The position numbers were made by a program, and so were the translations under genes. A stretch of 64,000 nucleotides of DNA from Neospora caninum Liverpool (Eukaryota; Apicomplexa; Conoidasida; Eucoccidiorida; Sarcocystidae), in the NCBI RefSeq assembly GCF_000208865.1, contig NC_018385.1, positions 434,001 through 498,000 on the forward strand, written 5' to 3'. The notes below the pieces were generated by a model that was given only the letters and a program-made list of their open reading frames with translations, had not been told where the DNA came from and ran no database searches. Shown here piece by piece: positions 34,988-48,103 of the stretch. Positions within the stretch are counted from its first letter, which is position 1, and each line of letters opens with the position of its first letter.

Positions 34988-37900
34988 CTATGAGCAGATC
35001 TTCCCATCATCAGAGGAGGCCAATTTTTTGTCTGCTGCAACCACATTGCGCGTATCCTGCGCTTCTGCCGTGGCCCTCTCAAATGCCGTGCCATCTACCG
35101 CCAGGTGTAGTCCACGACAGAGTCGCTGTAGGAGAATCGCGACGAACCGTACTCGGCACTCCTCAGATCGAAGTGAGTTCCACGTCGGCTGATGAAGGAA
35201 CAGAATTTGAGAGTAACCAGCCAGCGCCAAGTGGGCCTCTTGCAATCTACTGCCTCCGACAGGTGCAAACGTGTTCGGAGCGCACTCGTTCGTCACCATG
35301 ATGACTGCGAAACAGAAAAAACGCACATCATTGCCGTGAACATGGAGCACTGGCACCCACGGAAATAAACGTGTTTCACTGAAGCGCCCCCGCCATCAAT
35401 ATCTCGCCCGCTGAATGGCAAGCTGTCACTTCAAGCGTCACAACAGCCTCGAAATCAGGTATTGCCTACGGATCTCGTTGAACCAGCAAATGACGCAATG
35501 AGGGCGTTTCACGGATGAACTCTGGCGACCGTCAACAACCCTGAGGAAAGCTTCCCCAGTTATGGTGATTGTACGAGTCATCGGCATGCAATTGCTGTAC
35601 CAGTATGCTGGGCGCCCCGCGACCGGAGCAGAATATCGAGCTCATACGGGGAGCCGGGAACCTGAACGAACGCCTTATGCTCCACACCCAAGCGTGTCAG
35701 CATCTCGGAGAGCTCGGCGACTTCACGCGGAAAAGGCGCTCCATATCCTCCCCGCTGCATACACCACGCTCGTAAACCTGTATCGGAAACAAACATCAAC
35801 ACGTGCACCTTCAGCGGGTCATGCCACGGTTTCAATACGCGTGTCTGAAGCAACAGATTTCCACTACTGATCTGCGACATATTTCCAAGATGCTGTTTGA
35901 CAGCAAAACTTACCTTCAAAGACACACCGTTGTGGCATGTTGTAGTGAAGCCAAGGAAACTGCAACACCTGGGAGAGCCACAGCTGGAACACTCGGACTT
36001 TGTTTCGCTGCCACTCGGTCCCCTTGCCCATTTTGCGAAATACGAAAGACAGGAGATATGCGTGCCGACCTGGAAGTGGACACAGTGCAGAGGAAGAGCG
36101 CAAGATCGGCAACGATTGAGGCCGTATCAGCTTTTGTCGCAGTTGGTGCTATCAGTTCATTTGTACTTGACCACAACAACCTCAAATTGTTCTTCTTGCC
36201 GGATGATACCGACTGTCTACATCTCAGGGTCTACTTCGGGGGTTCACCGACGGTGTCAGTCTCGCCTCAACAACAAGCTGCACAGCTTACACACCTGCTA
36301 CACAGTTTTGTATTCACGTACGAATAGACGGAGGACGTTCCAACGACGGATGTCGGAGATTAGAAAAAGTGTGTCTGCCTTTCACTGTTGCGTTCGTACG
36401 ACCGTGGCTTCAATAGACCTGACGACATTTAGATACAGATGCTACCTACTTGTTGCACCTTCTACCGCCGCTAAAGCGAAGGTGACCTGCATGGCAGTCC
36501 GCTCAGAAATTTCATCAAGGTGTTGTTCCAAATAGGCCGCAGCAGCATCCATCAACTCGCTTTTGCTGTTCACGTCCTCGACAATACGTAGGTGACCGGA
36601 AGTAATTTCCGCTGTCGTTTCGCCTGGGCGGTCGCTTTTCCGTGGTGTCCTGTCTCCGAAGAACGTACACGACTCAAGGAGGTCCCCGATTTCCTCAACT
36701 GTCAAAGTTGCTCTGTGGCGAACGTTCGCGGCGACACGCAGATGTGGCGTGACGCGGGAGATAGCAAGTGAAATGCACGTAGGGAAATGCAGACTCCGAC
36801 TCTTGAAGGCGGTCAGCAGAGTGACAATAGAGGAAAGAGAAAAGGCGGAAGAGGCCACTTCGAACCTTGAGGCAACGGCTGTCAAGACGGAATCGGGGAT
36901 ACTTTGAAGGGGAGAGATTATTGCCGCTGAATGGTCGTCAACGTTCACACTGGCCTCCCGAGCCAGATTCCCACGAAAGCTGGCTCTCAAGGATGTGTCA
37001 GACCCGGGAGTCGTATTTCTACACAATAACTGCGTAGGACGGCACACGGAAGAGGGCGGAGATGTAGAGTCAGTAGATCCTGGTGAATCCCAGAGGGCAG
37101 AGTCACCGCTTGCGCCATGCTTCTGAGTCCACCTGGTCAGTGATTCGTCTCGGGCAATCTTTGCCTCCTCCGGTCTAATTCGAGCCTTTGTGTCGCCAAG
37201 GAGTTCCTTGTCACTGGGTAAAAAGTACTGGTTTGGCAGCGACGTGGGTTGCATCTGACCCCTTGACGTCGGGAAAAGCACGCCGCAGCCACCTTGCTTG
37301 CTAACCGCTGCCGCAACGGCCACCAGCTGGTCTGGCTTCAAGTCCGTCAAATATTGCATGATACGCTCCGCAGCTGCAATAAAAACTTCATGACCTGCGT
37401 TTACACGAAGCGACGAGAAGACCTGAAGCGCCCGAACGAGGAGGGATGGACTCGCCCCAAGCCTTCCGCTCACCGTCGAAGTCATGAGACCACTCTGTGG
37501 GGATGTCTTTTTGAAAAGCGCCTTTTGAGATATTGGTGAAACACGGGGAGTGACAGCTGCAGTGGATGTGGACGCGCCTGTTTGAGGTGTTCCCGTGTCT
37601 GCATTGCACCAACCTTCGGGCGCTGTTTGCGTATTTCCTGCTGCAACGGAGCCGCAGTGAAGCGCAGAAGCGATAGGTTGCACTGGATCTGGACCTTCCT
37701 GAACGCCTTCCTGCAAATGCATGGTCAGCGTAGGAGGCGGTGGTGTTTCACGAGGGCTTAACCCTTTCGCAGATCCCGTAGTGCCAGAGCCGCTGCCTGC
37801 CGAATGTGATTCGCCAGGAAGTGAAGGTGACGTGCAAGGAGTCGCTCCATTAGATGGCGAGCCGCGCATCTGCTGTAGGGCTGAGAAGAACAACGCGGCA

Positions 37901-40149
37901 ACCCTATCAAAGAACGGGTGTTGAATGTATCCAGCCCAAACGTAGACGTCTGCACACTGAAACAAGGTATCGAGTCTTTGATGCAGAATCTTTTCAATTC
38001 TCTGCCGACTCTCCAGGGATTCCTCAGTTACAGTGGGTCTAGCGGGGAGAGTGCCGCTGCGACCCCGTTCCAGCCTATCGACATCTGTGGCGAAGGAAGA
38101 CGTCCAGTAAGAAGGGAGATGGATTTCTCGGCGGGCCAGCGGATGCAGCATGGCAGACAAGACCGGGTAATGCCGGTGGTTGAGCCTTCTCAGCGACAGC
38201 ACAACCGTCGCGGCGGCGTCGAATGACAGACTTCGACGATGAAAGCGAAGGTCCTGCAGTAACACCTCGTACCTGACATACAATCCGGGGAAGAAAACGT
38301 GGTGCACACTGGGGGGGGGGGGCAGCTGTGCAGTGGGTGTGTGTCCGTTGATTCTGAATGTTGATACGCTGCAACTACCAGTCAAAGGATACGTACATCC
38401 TCATCGTCCAGTGCCTCTGCGCAATCGAATCCTGTGGCGCGAGATGTGTGATTCTACATCGCTGTTCACGTTATTCCTCCAACCTCCAAGGATGCTTCAC
38501 GTCTTCACACGACTAACACATATTCTTTTCAGCTGACGTGACTCAACCACAATCACCCTCTGCTCTACGACACACGCTCCTTACCTCTCATCTCGAACGA
38601 TCCAGTCGGCGACGCCAAGCCCGTGCATGACACTGCCTCCTTCACTTCTTTCCTCTGAGAAGGCACTACCGACAGTGACGAGCCCTTTTGCGCTTGTTGT
38701 TGAAACACCAGTGACAGTTTGGTATGCAGAAGTCGGTTTCGGCCACCCCGAAGGAAGCGGTTGCCCGACTTGGAAATGCGGGAAAAGCTGTTCGAAGCCT
38801 TCGGCCGTCGGTCGAGTCTCCGACCGTGTCTCGCAAGTATCGCTCACCGCCTCCGCGCCCGTGTTACTGCCCGAGGGTTTTCTCGCGGTTGTCTCGACGA
38901 CTCCTGGCTGCGCATCCCCCGTCGACTGTGAGAGTGCGTCACCGCGGAGCTCGGCGGGCCCGCCGGTACGCCCCCGTTGACTGAGACGTGTGGTACAGGG
39001 TCCGTCGTTCGCGAAGTCGGCTAGAAGCTGAAGCGCAGTAACTAAATTATGCAGAAAAAGGACCCCGCGATGGCTGACCAGAAGGGTTAGAACTTCCTCC
39101 GCACTATCACTCTGCATAAGGAGCTGGTCCATCTGCATACACACCGGATTCACGTAGACCTCCTGGTTCTCCCTTCCAGCGTTTGGTGCGGCTTCCACCT
39201 TCGCCTGAGCTCCTTCAGCTGCCTGCGTCTGAGCATACGAGGACAGAGGCTTCCCATGTTGCCAGACTTCCCCACGTTGCCTGCACGTATCGGTAGTAGT
39301 CGGTGCCTCATCGTCGTTTCCGACGTCTGAAGGAGCGCCTGTAGGTTGGGTACATAACGGCCGACATCCTGCCAACACACTTTCGTCTTCTTGCCCGCGT
39401 ACGGATGAGGCATTTTCGGTAACACTCGATCTCGCACACGTAGATGCCAGGCGCCGTTGGGAGACGCATGTCGTGCCAATATAAGTCGCCCCAAATCCAG
39501 TCCGCTGACTCCTGCATGCTGGACTATGGCCGCTCGTACGAATCACTGACTGTGAGACTGGACTCGCAGCGAGCCGCGTAGCAGCCCGGGGAGGCGGCGC
39601 GTCACGTAAGTTCTTCGATGGTGAACAGAAGGGGTTGGCCGTCGCCTCGTGGGCCGCTCCATTTTCAATACGACGGTGTGCTCGCCGATCAGCGCGACTC
39701 GGCGGGGTAACTGCGGACGATATGAGATGTTGTTCTCGACCCTCGTTAACTGCTTGGCCCGGACAAAAGAGCGGACCCGGCGACAGCACTCCGGTGCGGT
39801 TGTGGCTTCGCCCTCGCAGCAAGACTGGCTCCCGTAGACGGCGCGTGACACTCCCGTCACTCCGACCACGATCCCAGTTACCGACACAGTCGCTGTGGGG
39901 CCGCTTTGAGAAGAACTTCTTGGCAGCGGTGCCCTGGAAGTAAATCAAATTCGCGGAGTAATGGCGAAAGCTCAGTGCTTGCCACATTGCGATGGATGTG
40001 AGGGGTTCCGCGCCCTTCATGACGCTGCTGCCTTTTGAATTCCTTTTCGTCAACACAATGGAAATGTCTTGGAAGGAGTGTGCCAGTGGGCGCCTGCTGA
40101 AGCTTTGCAACCTTCCTATACTGCCATTATGTTGCACGACAATAACCAT
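34988..40149 (-). CDS. RAP-domain protein, probably mitochondrial RNA-binding (about 1341 aa, 6 exons)
   Basis: Exons: 40149-38585, 38272-36450, 36069-35914, 35777-35624, 35422-35361, 35253-34988; phases agree and the sum is 4026 nt. The first two junctions are strong (GAGAG|GTAAGG to TCAG|GTACGAG; A|GTAGGT to CCAG|GTCGG), and exon 3 ends with GAAG|GTAAGT. The last two junctions rest mainly on phase and RAP-domain order. The N-terminus is basic and Ser/Arg-rich; the alternative ATG at 39987 begins MWQALSFRHYSANLIYF, a typical mitochondrial presequence. Long polar inserts alternate with helical repeat-like segments (EEVLTLLVSHRGVLFLHNLV; SPSLLVRALQVFSSLRVNAG; SSIVTLLTAFKSRS) such as occur in apicomplexan RAP/heptatricopeptide proteins. 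The C-terminus carries the RAP domain: LQFPWLHYNMPQRCVFE, SPYELDILL (about 1223-1231), RDIDGG, and LALAGYSQILFLHQPTWNSL (from about 1262). Such proteins bind RNA, mostly organellar rRNA or transcripts. TFIIS lies head-to-head about 2.3 kb away. Confidence 0.87.
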
Positions 40150-42434
40150 GCATGCTTACTTGATTTAGAGATACCTTCCCCATTTGGGTCGATCTTCGCC
40201 TTCTCGTCTCTCACAAAGGCATCACAGAGGGGGACACTACTATCTCCAAATGATTCGCGTCCGGTCGTTTTACCCAAGGGACCAGCCACACCCAAGCACA
40301 CACGGCATACGCATTAACCGTGGAAACAATACGTGGCGTTTCCTCGTTTCTGCGCCGTCACCATCGGCAAACGGTGTAGGATGTGTCGTCGGATAAGGCT
40401 TTATCGCAAGAATGCGACAGCCGAGTTCCTCAACACCATCAATATCTACACCACAGCAACCTTGGGAACGAATCGTCGTCGTGAACAATCGCCCCGCTAT
40501 CGAAGATCGGTGAATACAGGAAATCAACCCGAAAAGCTGTTTCGCAGTTCCACTGTAGGTGAAGCATCATAACTGCTCTGAGGCGTCGGTGGCAACCATG
40601 GGCAGCACTTTTCAGCCACCACGCAGTGACAGACCAGCTTTATGTTTTGTTTCCGACAGGTCATACCCAGTCCTTAATAAAGCTAACGTACACACGGCGA
40701 CAGACTGGATTCCCAACAGCTGACTGTGATGACAGCGTTCTACCGCACCCAACAGGACGAGGTCACTGTAGAGATAGTCGTAACAGAGTGTTGGCCACAA
40801 GGCCACTCAGCAGCCTCGCAAATGCGCTGGGCGCCACGTCCAGATGAACAGCATTTGCATCTGTAGGCGCAGATGCTCGGAACGACTCATCAATTTTACA
40901 CTTCCTGATTTATGCGTGGAGAGCAAGGGGATCTACTAAATGGCCGTCGGGTAACACACGCAGTGCGGCTCCCACAGCTACGGTTGGCCACCGTTTGACT
41001 CAACGGCAGACATCTCGGGCGACGACACGAACAAAAAGACCGGAAATGAGTGAGTTATCGAGAAGTGACTGATTTTCCGGAACACCAAATGCCACTCTAC
41101 TCCAGCAAACAACATGTAATGCAGCGTCATGCACGCTGTGGAGGCTTGACCGATGTCTCGCTCGACACAGAGGCGGACGCCCGCCGATTCCTGCTGTTCG
41201 CACTGGATCACTCAAAAGGAAAACGCTAGCTTGTGCTCCACTTTCCCCCACTGCGAATTTTGATCATTGAAGGTAACCAAGCTTTTCCTCTATACCTTTT
41301 CCAAGGTTTTATATAATCAACCCCCTCGGCCAAAACCGGAAGACACACTGAGCAGGGGGAGAATAGCTGTGATGCGCGCAAAAAAACGTATTCTTTCGCA
41401 CATGCCTGTTCTGCATGCGTTCCTGCGTCTCCCAAACGAACTGAAGGCCTCCGATTTGCTCGACAAGAAATTGAGTGCAGACCCTTGAAATGCTTCGGCG
41501 GCAGTCTCCATCGCTCGGTTTCGATGCTAATTTCCACGAGCAGCTGTCTATGTGAGTTATGTGCTTTTTTCTCGGAGCTATTTGGTGGGGAGGCAGAGAC
41601 ATGAATTCACGTGCGTCGTTTCACGCCTGGCTGTTGGCGACCAGAAATTTTCCGTGTGTGCCGAAGCCGGTGATTGCTGTTTGACAAAATTCTTATTATT
41701 GTGAAATGGCTTCCCTGTGACCTGGCTTCTGATCGTCATCTCATATACCGTGTGTTTACTGCTTTGTTCTTGTAGTGTCGTGGCAGGAGCCACACCGATG
41801 CAACTGTCTCTAGGGCCGATGCTTTTGTGCCCCTTCGAGGGACGCCGCACTCGTGTCGGTCCTACCGGGGCTCGATTCATTTCCGGGTTAAGATACAAAA
41901 GGAAATAGCCCCGTTCTTGTCCGGCTGCAGCCGCACTGGGGGCGTAGGTACTCGTCAGCAAGCGAATGCCTACCAGAGTGTTGCAGTGATGACATCAGAT
42001 TCCGACACCGATTGGCACAACGTTTGTGGATGAAAGACTGTTGACATCACTCTGGGTCTCTTGTGGAAGACGAAGATGCACATTCCCTACTATAGACTTT
42101 ACACAGGTCTTGAAGTTGCGATCCGGTGTGTCGGTCTAATGCTAGATGGTGGCTGTCGGTGTCTCGTGTGTGAAACCAAGCCTATGTGGATGGGTGGCCT
42201 TGTCCTTTGAGCCTGTCGTAAAGACTATCCAATAGGAAGAGCTTTTCTTTGGAATCTTTATGTTGACAAAGAAGATTCTGAAGAACTTTTGGATGCAGTT
42301 TGGAACTGCGGTGTTTCTTGTGGGGTACAGCGGGTGACCACTCTCCCTGTAATTGGTGGTAGGCAATTTCCGTGCCTTTCCAACGGCTTGGGTGTCAGTT
42401 TCCTGCATACGAGTGCCACATCACTTTTCAAATA
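40150..42434. other. Bidirectional spacer between RAP gene and TFIIS
   Basis: The two genes are transcribed away from each other, so both promoters and 5' leaders should lie here. Short frames exist on both strands. One minus-strand frame at 41578-41961 (127 codons) looks somewhat protein-like (RVRRPSKGHKSIGPRD) but lacks an identifiable start, domain or splice partner. No promoter motif could be assigned. Confidence 0.35.
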
Positions 42435-43691
42435 ATGACCATGGGAGGAGGTGGAGTTTCAGCTGAAGGAGCCGACGTGCATTCTGAGTCAATGGAAAAT
42501 GATCAGACATGTGGGCCTGCTGGCATGCACACCGGCGGCAGTGCTTCATTACACGGGAACGCAGACATAAACGAGAAGCCCAAGGTGATCGATTCTAGCG
42601 CACAGAGTGCCGCCACATTGGCAATGTGTTCTCCGTTGGAACGGATAGAACGGATTCTTGAGCTGAAGAAAATCATTGATCGTGCGAAACCCACTCAGGA
42701 CGACGGCCAACAGGCTGGTGACTCGGGAGCGGCAGTGACGCCGCTGTCAGGTGTGCGAGAGGATGTGGTTGAAGCGCTTACTATTCTTGATCGAGTCGAT
42801 ATGACTCGAGAGCTTCTTGCAAAGACACGAATCGGTGTTTCAGTGGGGAAGTTGCGAACTCATCCTGATGTGCAGATTCGATCCAGGTGCACGCAGCTGG
42901 TTCATAAGTGGAAGGCAGGTATAAGCGGGAGCTGTTCCACCAAGGACAGTGGGACACTATCCCGACCGGGACAAAATGGCAGCGGCCAAGGAAAGTCCCA
43001 TACAGGAACATCGGCGAACGACAAGGCCACTGACAAGAAACATGGGTTATCATCACAGCCATCAGTACAGGGGAATGGAGTGCAAGGAGTACCAGGTGAC
43101 AAAGCGCCAGAAAAAATCTCTACCTCAGCGGAGGATTATCCTGGGCCGGCGTCAGGTGATGCTGTGCGGGATCGAGCCCGAGGCTTCTTATGGCGTGCAC
43201 TTGTCGACGGCATGCAGTCAGGAAGAGACCTTGGAGCTGATCGATCTGGCGAAACAGCGCGTGTAGCAGCAGAGATAGAGAAGGCGTTGTGGCAGGAATA
43301 CTGTGTCAAGAGAAAGAGTACAAAGGAATACAACATGCAACTGAAGACACTGAAGTGGAACTTTGCAGATCAAAAGAACCCTGACTTGAATCTCAAAGTC
43401 CTCTGTGGTGTATATACACCAGAACAGCTAGCGACTATGAACTCCGCGGACCTGGCCTCTGACGAGAAGAAGCGTATGCGTGAGCTGCAGAAGAAAGAAA
43501 GCATGGAAGCATGCCAGTCAGACTGGGAAATGAAAAAACTAATGGAAGGCGGTACGGATGGTGGTCAGTTCCCGTGCTTTAAATGTAGGACAACAAAAAC
43601 CGTGTATTTTCAGATGCAGACACGGTCATCAGATGAGCCGATGACAACATTTGTCACGTGCTTGGAGTGTGGAAACCGCTGGAAGTTCTGA
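42435..43691 (+). CDS. Transcription elongation factor TFIIS, intronless (418 aa)
   Basis: A single exon from ATG at 42435 (another ATG in CCATGG context at 42441) to TGA at 43689-43691. All three TFIIS regions are present. The N-terminal LW-type helical domain is at about 67-160 (RIERILELKKIIDRAK, then MTRELLAKTRIGVSVGKLR). The central Pol II-binding domain is at about 244-365 (VRDRARGFLWRALVDG, IEKALWQEY, NLKVLCGVYTPEQLATMN). The C-terminal zinc ribbon has C381, C384, C409 and C412, with the acidic hairpin RSSDEP (D400, E401) that enters the Pol II active site to stimulate cleavage of backtracked RNA. The protein acts in the nucleus with RNA polymerase II. The 418-aa length exceeds the typical ~300 aa because of a low-complexity linker (about 165-243) and an N-terminal extension. 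It is the only well-supported gene here without introns. Confidence 0.96.
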   Translation: MTMGGGGVSAEGADVHSESMENDQTCGPAGMHTGGSASLHGNADINEKPKVIDSSAQSAATLAMCSPLERIERILELKKIIDRAKPTQDDGQQAGDSGAAVTPLSGVREDVVEALTILDRVDMTRELLAKTRIGVSVGKLRTHPDVQIRSRCTQLVHKWKAGISGSCSTKDSGTLSRPGQNGSGQGKSHTGTSANDKATDKKHGLSSQPSVQGNGVQGVPGDKAPEKISTSAEDYPGPASGDAVRDRARGFLWRALVDGMQSGRDLGADRSGETARVAAEIEKALWQEYCVKRKSTKEYNMQLKTLKWNFADQKNPDLNLKVLCGVYTPEQLATMNSADLASDEKKRMRELQKKESMEACQSDWEMKKLMEGGTDGGQFPCFKCRTTKTVYFQMQTRSSDEPMTTFVTCLECGNRWKF

Positions 43692-46600
43692 GATGTTCGT
43701 CAGGCGTGTTGAGTTCGGACAGCCGTCGAATGCCTGACCGATGGTTACACTTTTGGAAACCCAATGGTGTGATGGGGCCCATGCGCGGACAGCAACACCG
43801 TCGACTGTCCTCGGCTGTCGTGCAAAAAGAGGGGGCATCTCATTGAGGAAAATTAGAGTTATCTGGGAAATGGCGCCTGGGGGCAAACCGGTGACTGGTG
43901 CCAGTCATACCAAATTTGGATAACTGGAATATTTGGTTACGTGGTTTTAGTTTGCCTCCCATTCAATCGTCGTTGTAGTGTCCCTACTGCTGTGTAGGCA
44001 TAACCTGTCACGTGGTTTGCGCGTGGGGCGGTCGAAAAAAAGGGATGAGAATGACGGCTCAGATGGTTTTCCAGAGTCGATGAGCTGTGTGTTTTGGATT
44101 GTAATTCCTTTTTCTCAGCATTAAGAGCTAAAAGTAGTCCTTACTTTGGGAAGGCTCTTAGCGTGTGACTGCTTCCATCTACCTAAGTGTGCTTTTGATT
44201 CGGAGCTCGGAACAGCTGATACGTTTCTGCGTTGTTCGGCCAGTCGAGGTGGTCAATGTTTCTGCTCCAGCTCCTCAACGATTTTTTTTTACTTATGACG
44301 TCGGCTTCCGGAAGTGGCCAGTTAGGACCGCTGAGTTCCAGCTGAACGTAGCTGCCGTGTAGTGCTCTCAGCTACTGGGCAGCAGCTAGTGCTGTTTCCT
44401 GTATGAATGGTGAATTTACTATCCGTAGACTGTACACTTTAGACTGGAAACGCGTCCCGAAGCCGTCATTATTTCGCGTATCGATCTCCGGTGTTTATAT
44501 GCCGTTGGGCATCCCCATGTGTAACGGTGCCACCGGGTAATGCTAGAGCGGCGTACGATCAACGAAAGCCCTTGCTGTTTGCAGCTGACTAGAATGGAGC
44601 GCTTTCTTTCGATAAGAAGGAAGGCCGAAAGAAAGAACTTGCTATTCAGGTCTTCTCGACAGGACTGGCGGCGTAGACCGATAACGTCTGAAAGAAGGCG
44701 TACGAGTAGTAACAGGGTCGCGAGTTGACAGAGGTCCGAAAGCAAACGAGCATGGCAGCGAGCCAGTAAGCGTATTTGTTTTGCACGAGACTGGTCGTGT
44801 ATTGATTAACCACCGGAAGGATGGAAATGCAGCGGGAGACATGACACAGCGTTAAGCTCGGCGCTCTAAACATAACTTCCAATTTTACAAGATAACTGCC
44901 GGACCAGCCAATTTCCAGCGAGGGCCACAATGATGTACGACTGTATATCAACTTTGTTGTGCCGTCTTATTCACGGATATCACTCGAGCTGATTGTTATT
45001 CTGTAAGAAAGAGGTGGGACTTGACACTTCTGAACAAAGAAAGCTGACGGCCATTTGACATAAACTCACTTTTACTTTAGCATGCGGCGCTCATGCAATT
45101 AATGACTGTACCCCTACCTGTTCCGCCCATGCTGTTGAGCAACATCTGTTGATGGTGTGTTGTAGGTGCATGCATGGCCCCCCGGACACGCTTGTTAGCG
45201 GTAGAGTTGTCCACATAGCAGACAGATCGAGCGAGAACCTCGGTCCTATCATCCTATCGAGATGCCAATCTTAAGTGTCTTCGATATTTATTGTATGCGC
45301 CAACAACTGTAGCTTTGGTGAAAAGGTCCTACGAGTGGAGGGATACACGATCCACGGGGCTGTCTTGTGTAGAACGAGCCCAAGCGCTGGGATTACGATG
45401 CTGCAGTGTATCCAGCAAAGGGAGCGGCAGGCAGAGCAGCGACGATCGTACGGCGACTCATTATTTGCGCTGTGGTTAATGGCAAACGTAAGATGATAGT
45501 ACTATAGGACGTATGCCAAGATCCTCACAATAGCTCGTTTTTTACGGAAGCGGATGATACCAATCCAACCCCGCCCCCTCCACACACTGAGCATATTTGT
45601 ATTCGACTCTTATCAGATGCTTTAGTCGATGAAGTAGCCCAGATAGTGACTCCTGACAGTTGGCGTTATGACTATCTACTATGATATTTCTGCAGCGATT
45701 TCACCTTGGATTTTCCTTCTCGTTGGTCGCGAAATCTCGCTAGAGTCTGCGCTGCTGGCTGAGGCATGCCACTGCACGCTGCGAAACATTCCTTCCAGCG
45801 TGTCGCGTGCCCATCTTCCACGCCAAAAGCCGCGACCGATTGCCAGGAGCTCTCGTCCAGCACACTGATGTTTCACTGCTGCCGCGGTACTCCCTCCACT
45901 GTCGCATCGATGCGCCAAGGCCTGGAAACCTAAGACAAATGGTGCGTCTTCCTGCCCTGTTCTTCCGAAGACGCTACCCAAACACCCCTTGCATGAGACA
46001 TCGTCCGCAAGTGTTATACGTGATCAACGGTGTTTCCGACAATACATGGTCACCTCGATGAAGAACACCACAGAATATAAAGGAACATTACATTCGATTC
46101 CCCCAAACATATAGTTTAGGGCATCGATACACGCTCCCAGAATATTCTGGCACGGCAACTTACACGTACCTCCTGCAGGACAGTGCCTGCCACATCGAAG
46201 AGCACAGGGAAAGTGACAGCGACAATCGAGCTTGCTATGGTGGTTGTACGAACTTTCAACCAAAAGGAGATCTGCTTCATGACGGCCCCAAAAAAACCCT
46301 GTTTCTTACTAGCGTAACTCCTTTCTACTGTTCCACAGCCATACGTATGAGGTGGTACTATTCCAGAATCGAATTTCCGTATTCAATGGTTACCCTGGTA
46401 GCCTCCGGGTCAGCCCAGAGCAGCCCTCGTCGTGCAATGCCCTCTACAGGCCATTTGGGCCCCACCACGTTCTGTTGTTTTTTACACATGTGACAGTCAC
46501 CTCAGGCAAGTGGGAAGCCCCACCACATTAAGCTGCCACCGTACCCCAGGACTTAGCTAGTTTCCGCACAAATTAGAAGCGCAGTTGTCGTTGGATGGGG

Positions 46601-48103
46601 CCTTTGTGTCGTGCTCTGATTTGCTTACCACTTTTTCAGAGGAACAGCGAAGACCGTCGGTTTACGTAGTCGAGTGATATGGGCCTGCCCGACGGCACCT
46701 ACAAGCTGCTGTATCCGAGGCAATCCACGGTATATGCACGCTGTGGGGTGGCGACCACGCTGCATAACCGTTGGCGATGTCGATTGTGCTCAGCGAATGA
46801 TGTAGCCCAGCTGCCTCATAACCGACTAGGAAGGCCCGAACGACCTGTTGCTCGTTCTGAAAGTCATTGCTGCTGAACCAGCACCAGATCAATGATAGGA
46901 CCCGTCACGATTTGAGCATCATGTGCAGCAAGAAAAGTACATCCGTCCAATACCTTGCCTTCCTTCTTGGCAGATGGTGCTCAACGCTGGCCCTTCAGTG
47001 TCGGTACTACTGCTTCAGTGCCGGACCGTTGCGGACGATCACCGCATCATAAGCGACCGTTATTTACAATAAACGTGGTCCGTGTAGTTAAATACCACGA
47101 TGGTAGTCACATGTGGAGGACGAAGTGGTGCACTGTATCTACTCGAATACAGGAGAGTGAACGGGAAAGAGAAAGCGGCACAGAAGACGGTGGCCTGCTG
47201 TCCACTCCACGATGCCTCCTGCATCGAGGTGAGGGGCCTCCTCTACCCGAAAGCCGCTCATGAAGGACACTACCTCTTCCAGCAATTGCCGATTGTTCCC
47301 AAAAGAATATGAAGTGCACGTGTTGAGGAAACTGTGGTGAACCTTCTTTCTCTATCATTTGTTGCCTTCTCTAACTCAGATGCATTCTGCTTTTTCACTG
47401 CACCGCTTTCAAGGGTGCGTCTGTTCGTGACATCGCGCGCGTGACTGTCTTCTGCCCGGGCTGGACACGCGGCGCCTCCTAGCACTGTGACAATTGCATC
47501 ATCGGAAAGAACAGAGTAGTTGGACACAAAATCATCATACATGAAGAAGAAGTGATTCGTCCCCCGAAAGCAAAAAATAAAAGGCGGATGGTATGTGAAT
47601 CCCAACAGTTTCTAGCTTGGCTTGTTTTGAGAGGTAAAACGAAAACCCCCCATTCCCCTTCCCATTCCAGTCAGCACACTTTGTGTGTGTGCTGACGCAT
47701 GCAGCACTGCCGGATGAAGGAAACCAGCGGACCGAACGAAAACGATCACATGTAAAGGGCACCCACTCCTGCATTGGCAGTTTTTTCTGTGGTGAAAAAA
47801 CCTCATTCAAGTTACGGGGGTAACAGGAGGTGTTCGCGTTCGCGGAGTGACTATGGCAAGGGTCTTCACACACTCAACTGTACTGCCTCCGGCACTATGT
47901 TGGCTGCCCGACCTGGCGTTGCCAGGCTTTCGTTAACATTCTACTGAAAGAGTGTGTTTGAGAGAAGGCAGCAAAGGCTTGTCACAGTGCAATCACTGGC
48001 AAAAACGGGGCTGATGTCTGTGTGTCGTAACGTCGACAGTGCGCCGAAGCGTGCAAATCTTACCTTCAACTGTGTTCACAGTAACGATCCCAAGGAATCA
48101 ACA
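43692..48103. other. Gene-poor spacer downstream of TFIIS
   Basis: No gene was recognised. Weak frames include 45679-45981 minus (100 codons, rich in Gly/Arg/Ser) and 47100-47312 plus. None has a domain, a reliable start or phase-consistent neighbours. No tRNA, rRNA or repeat family was recognised. The last few hundred bases should contain the promoter of the gene starting at 48104. Confidence 0.3.
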
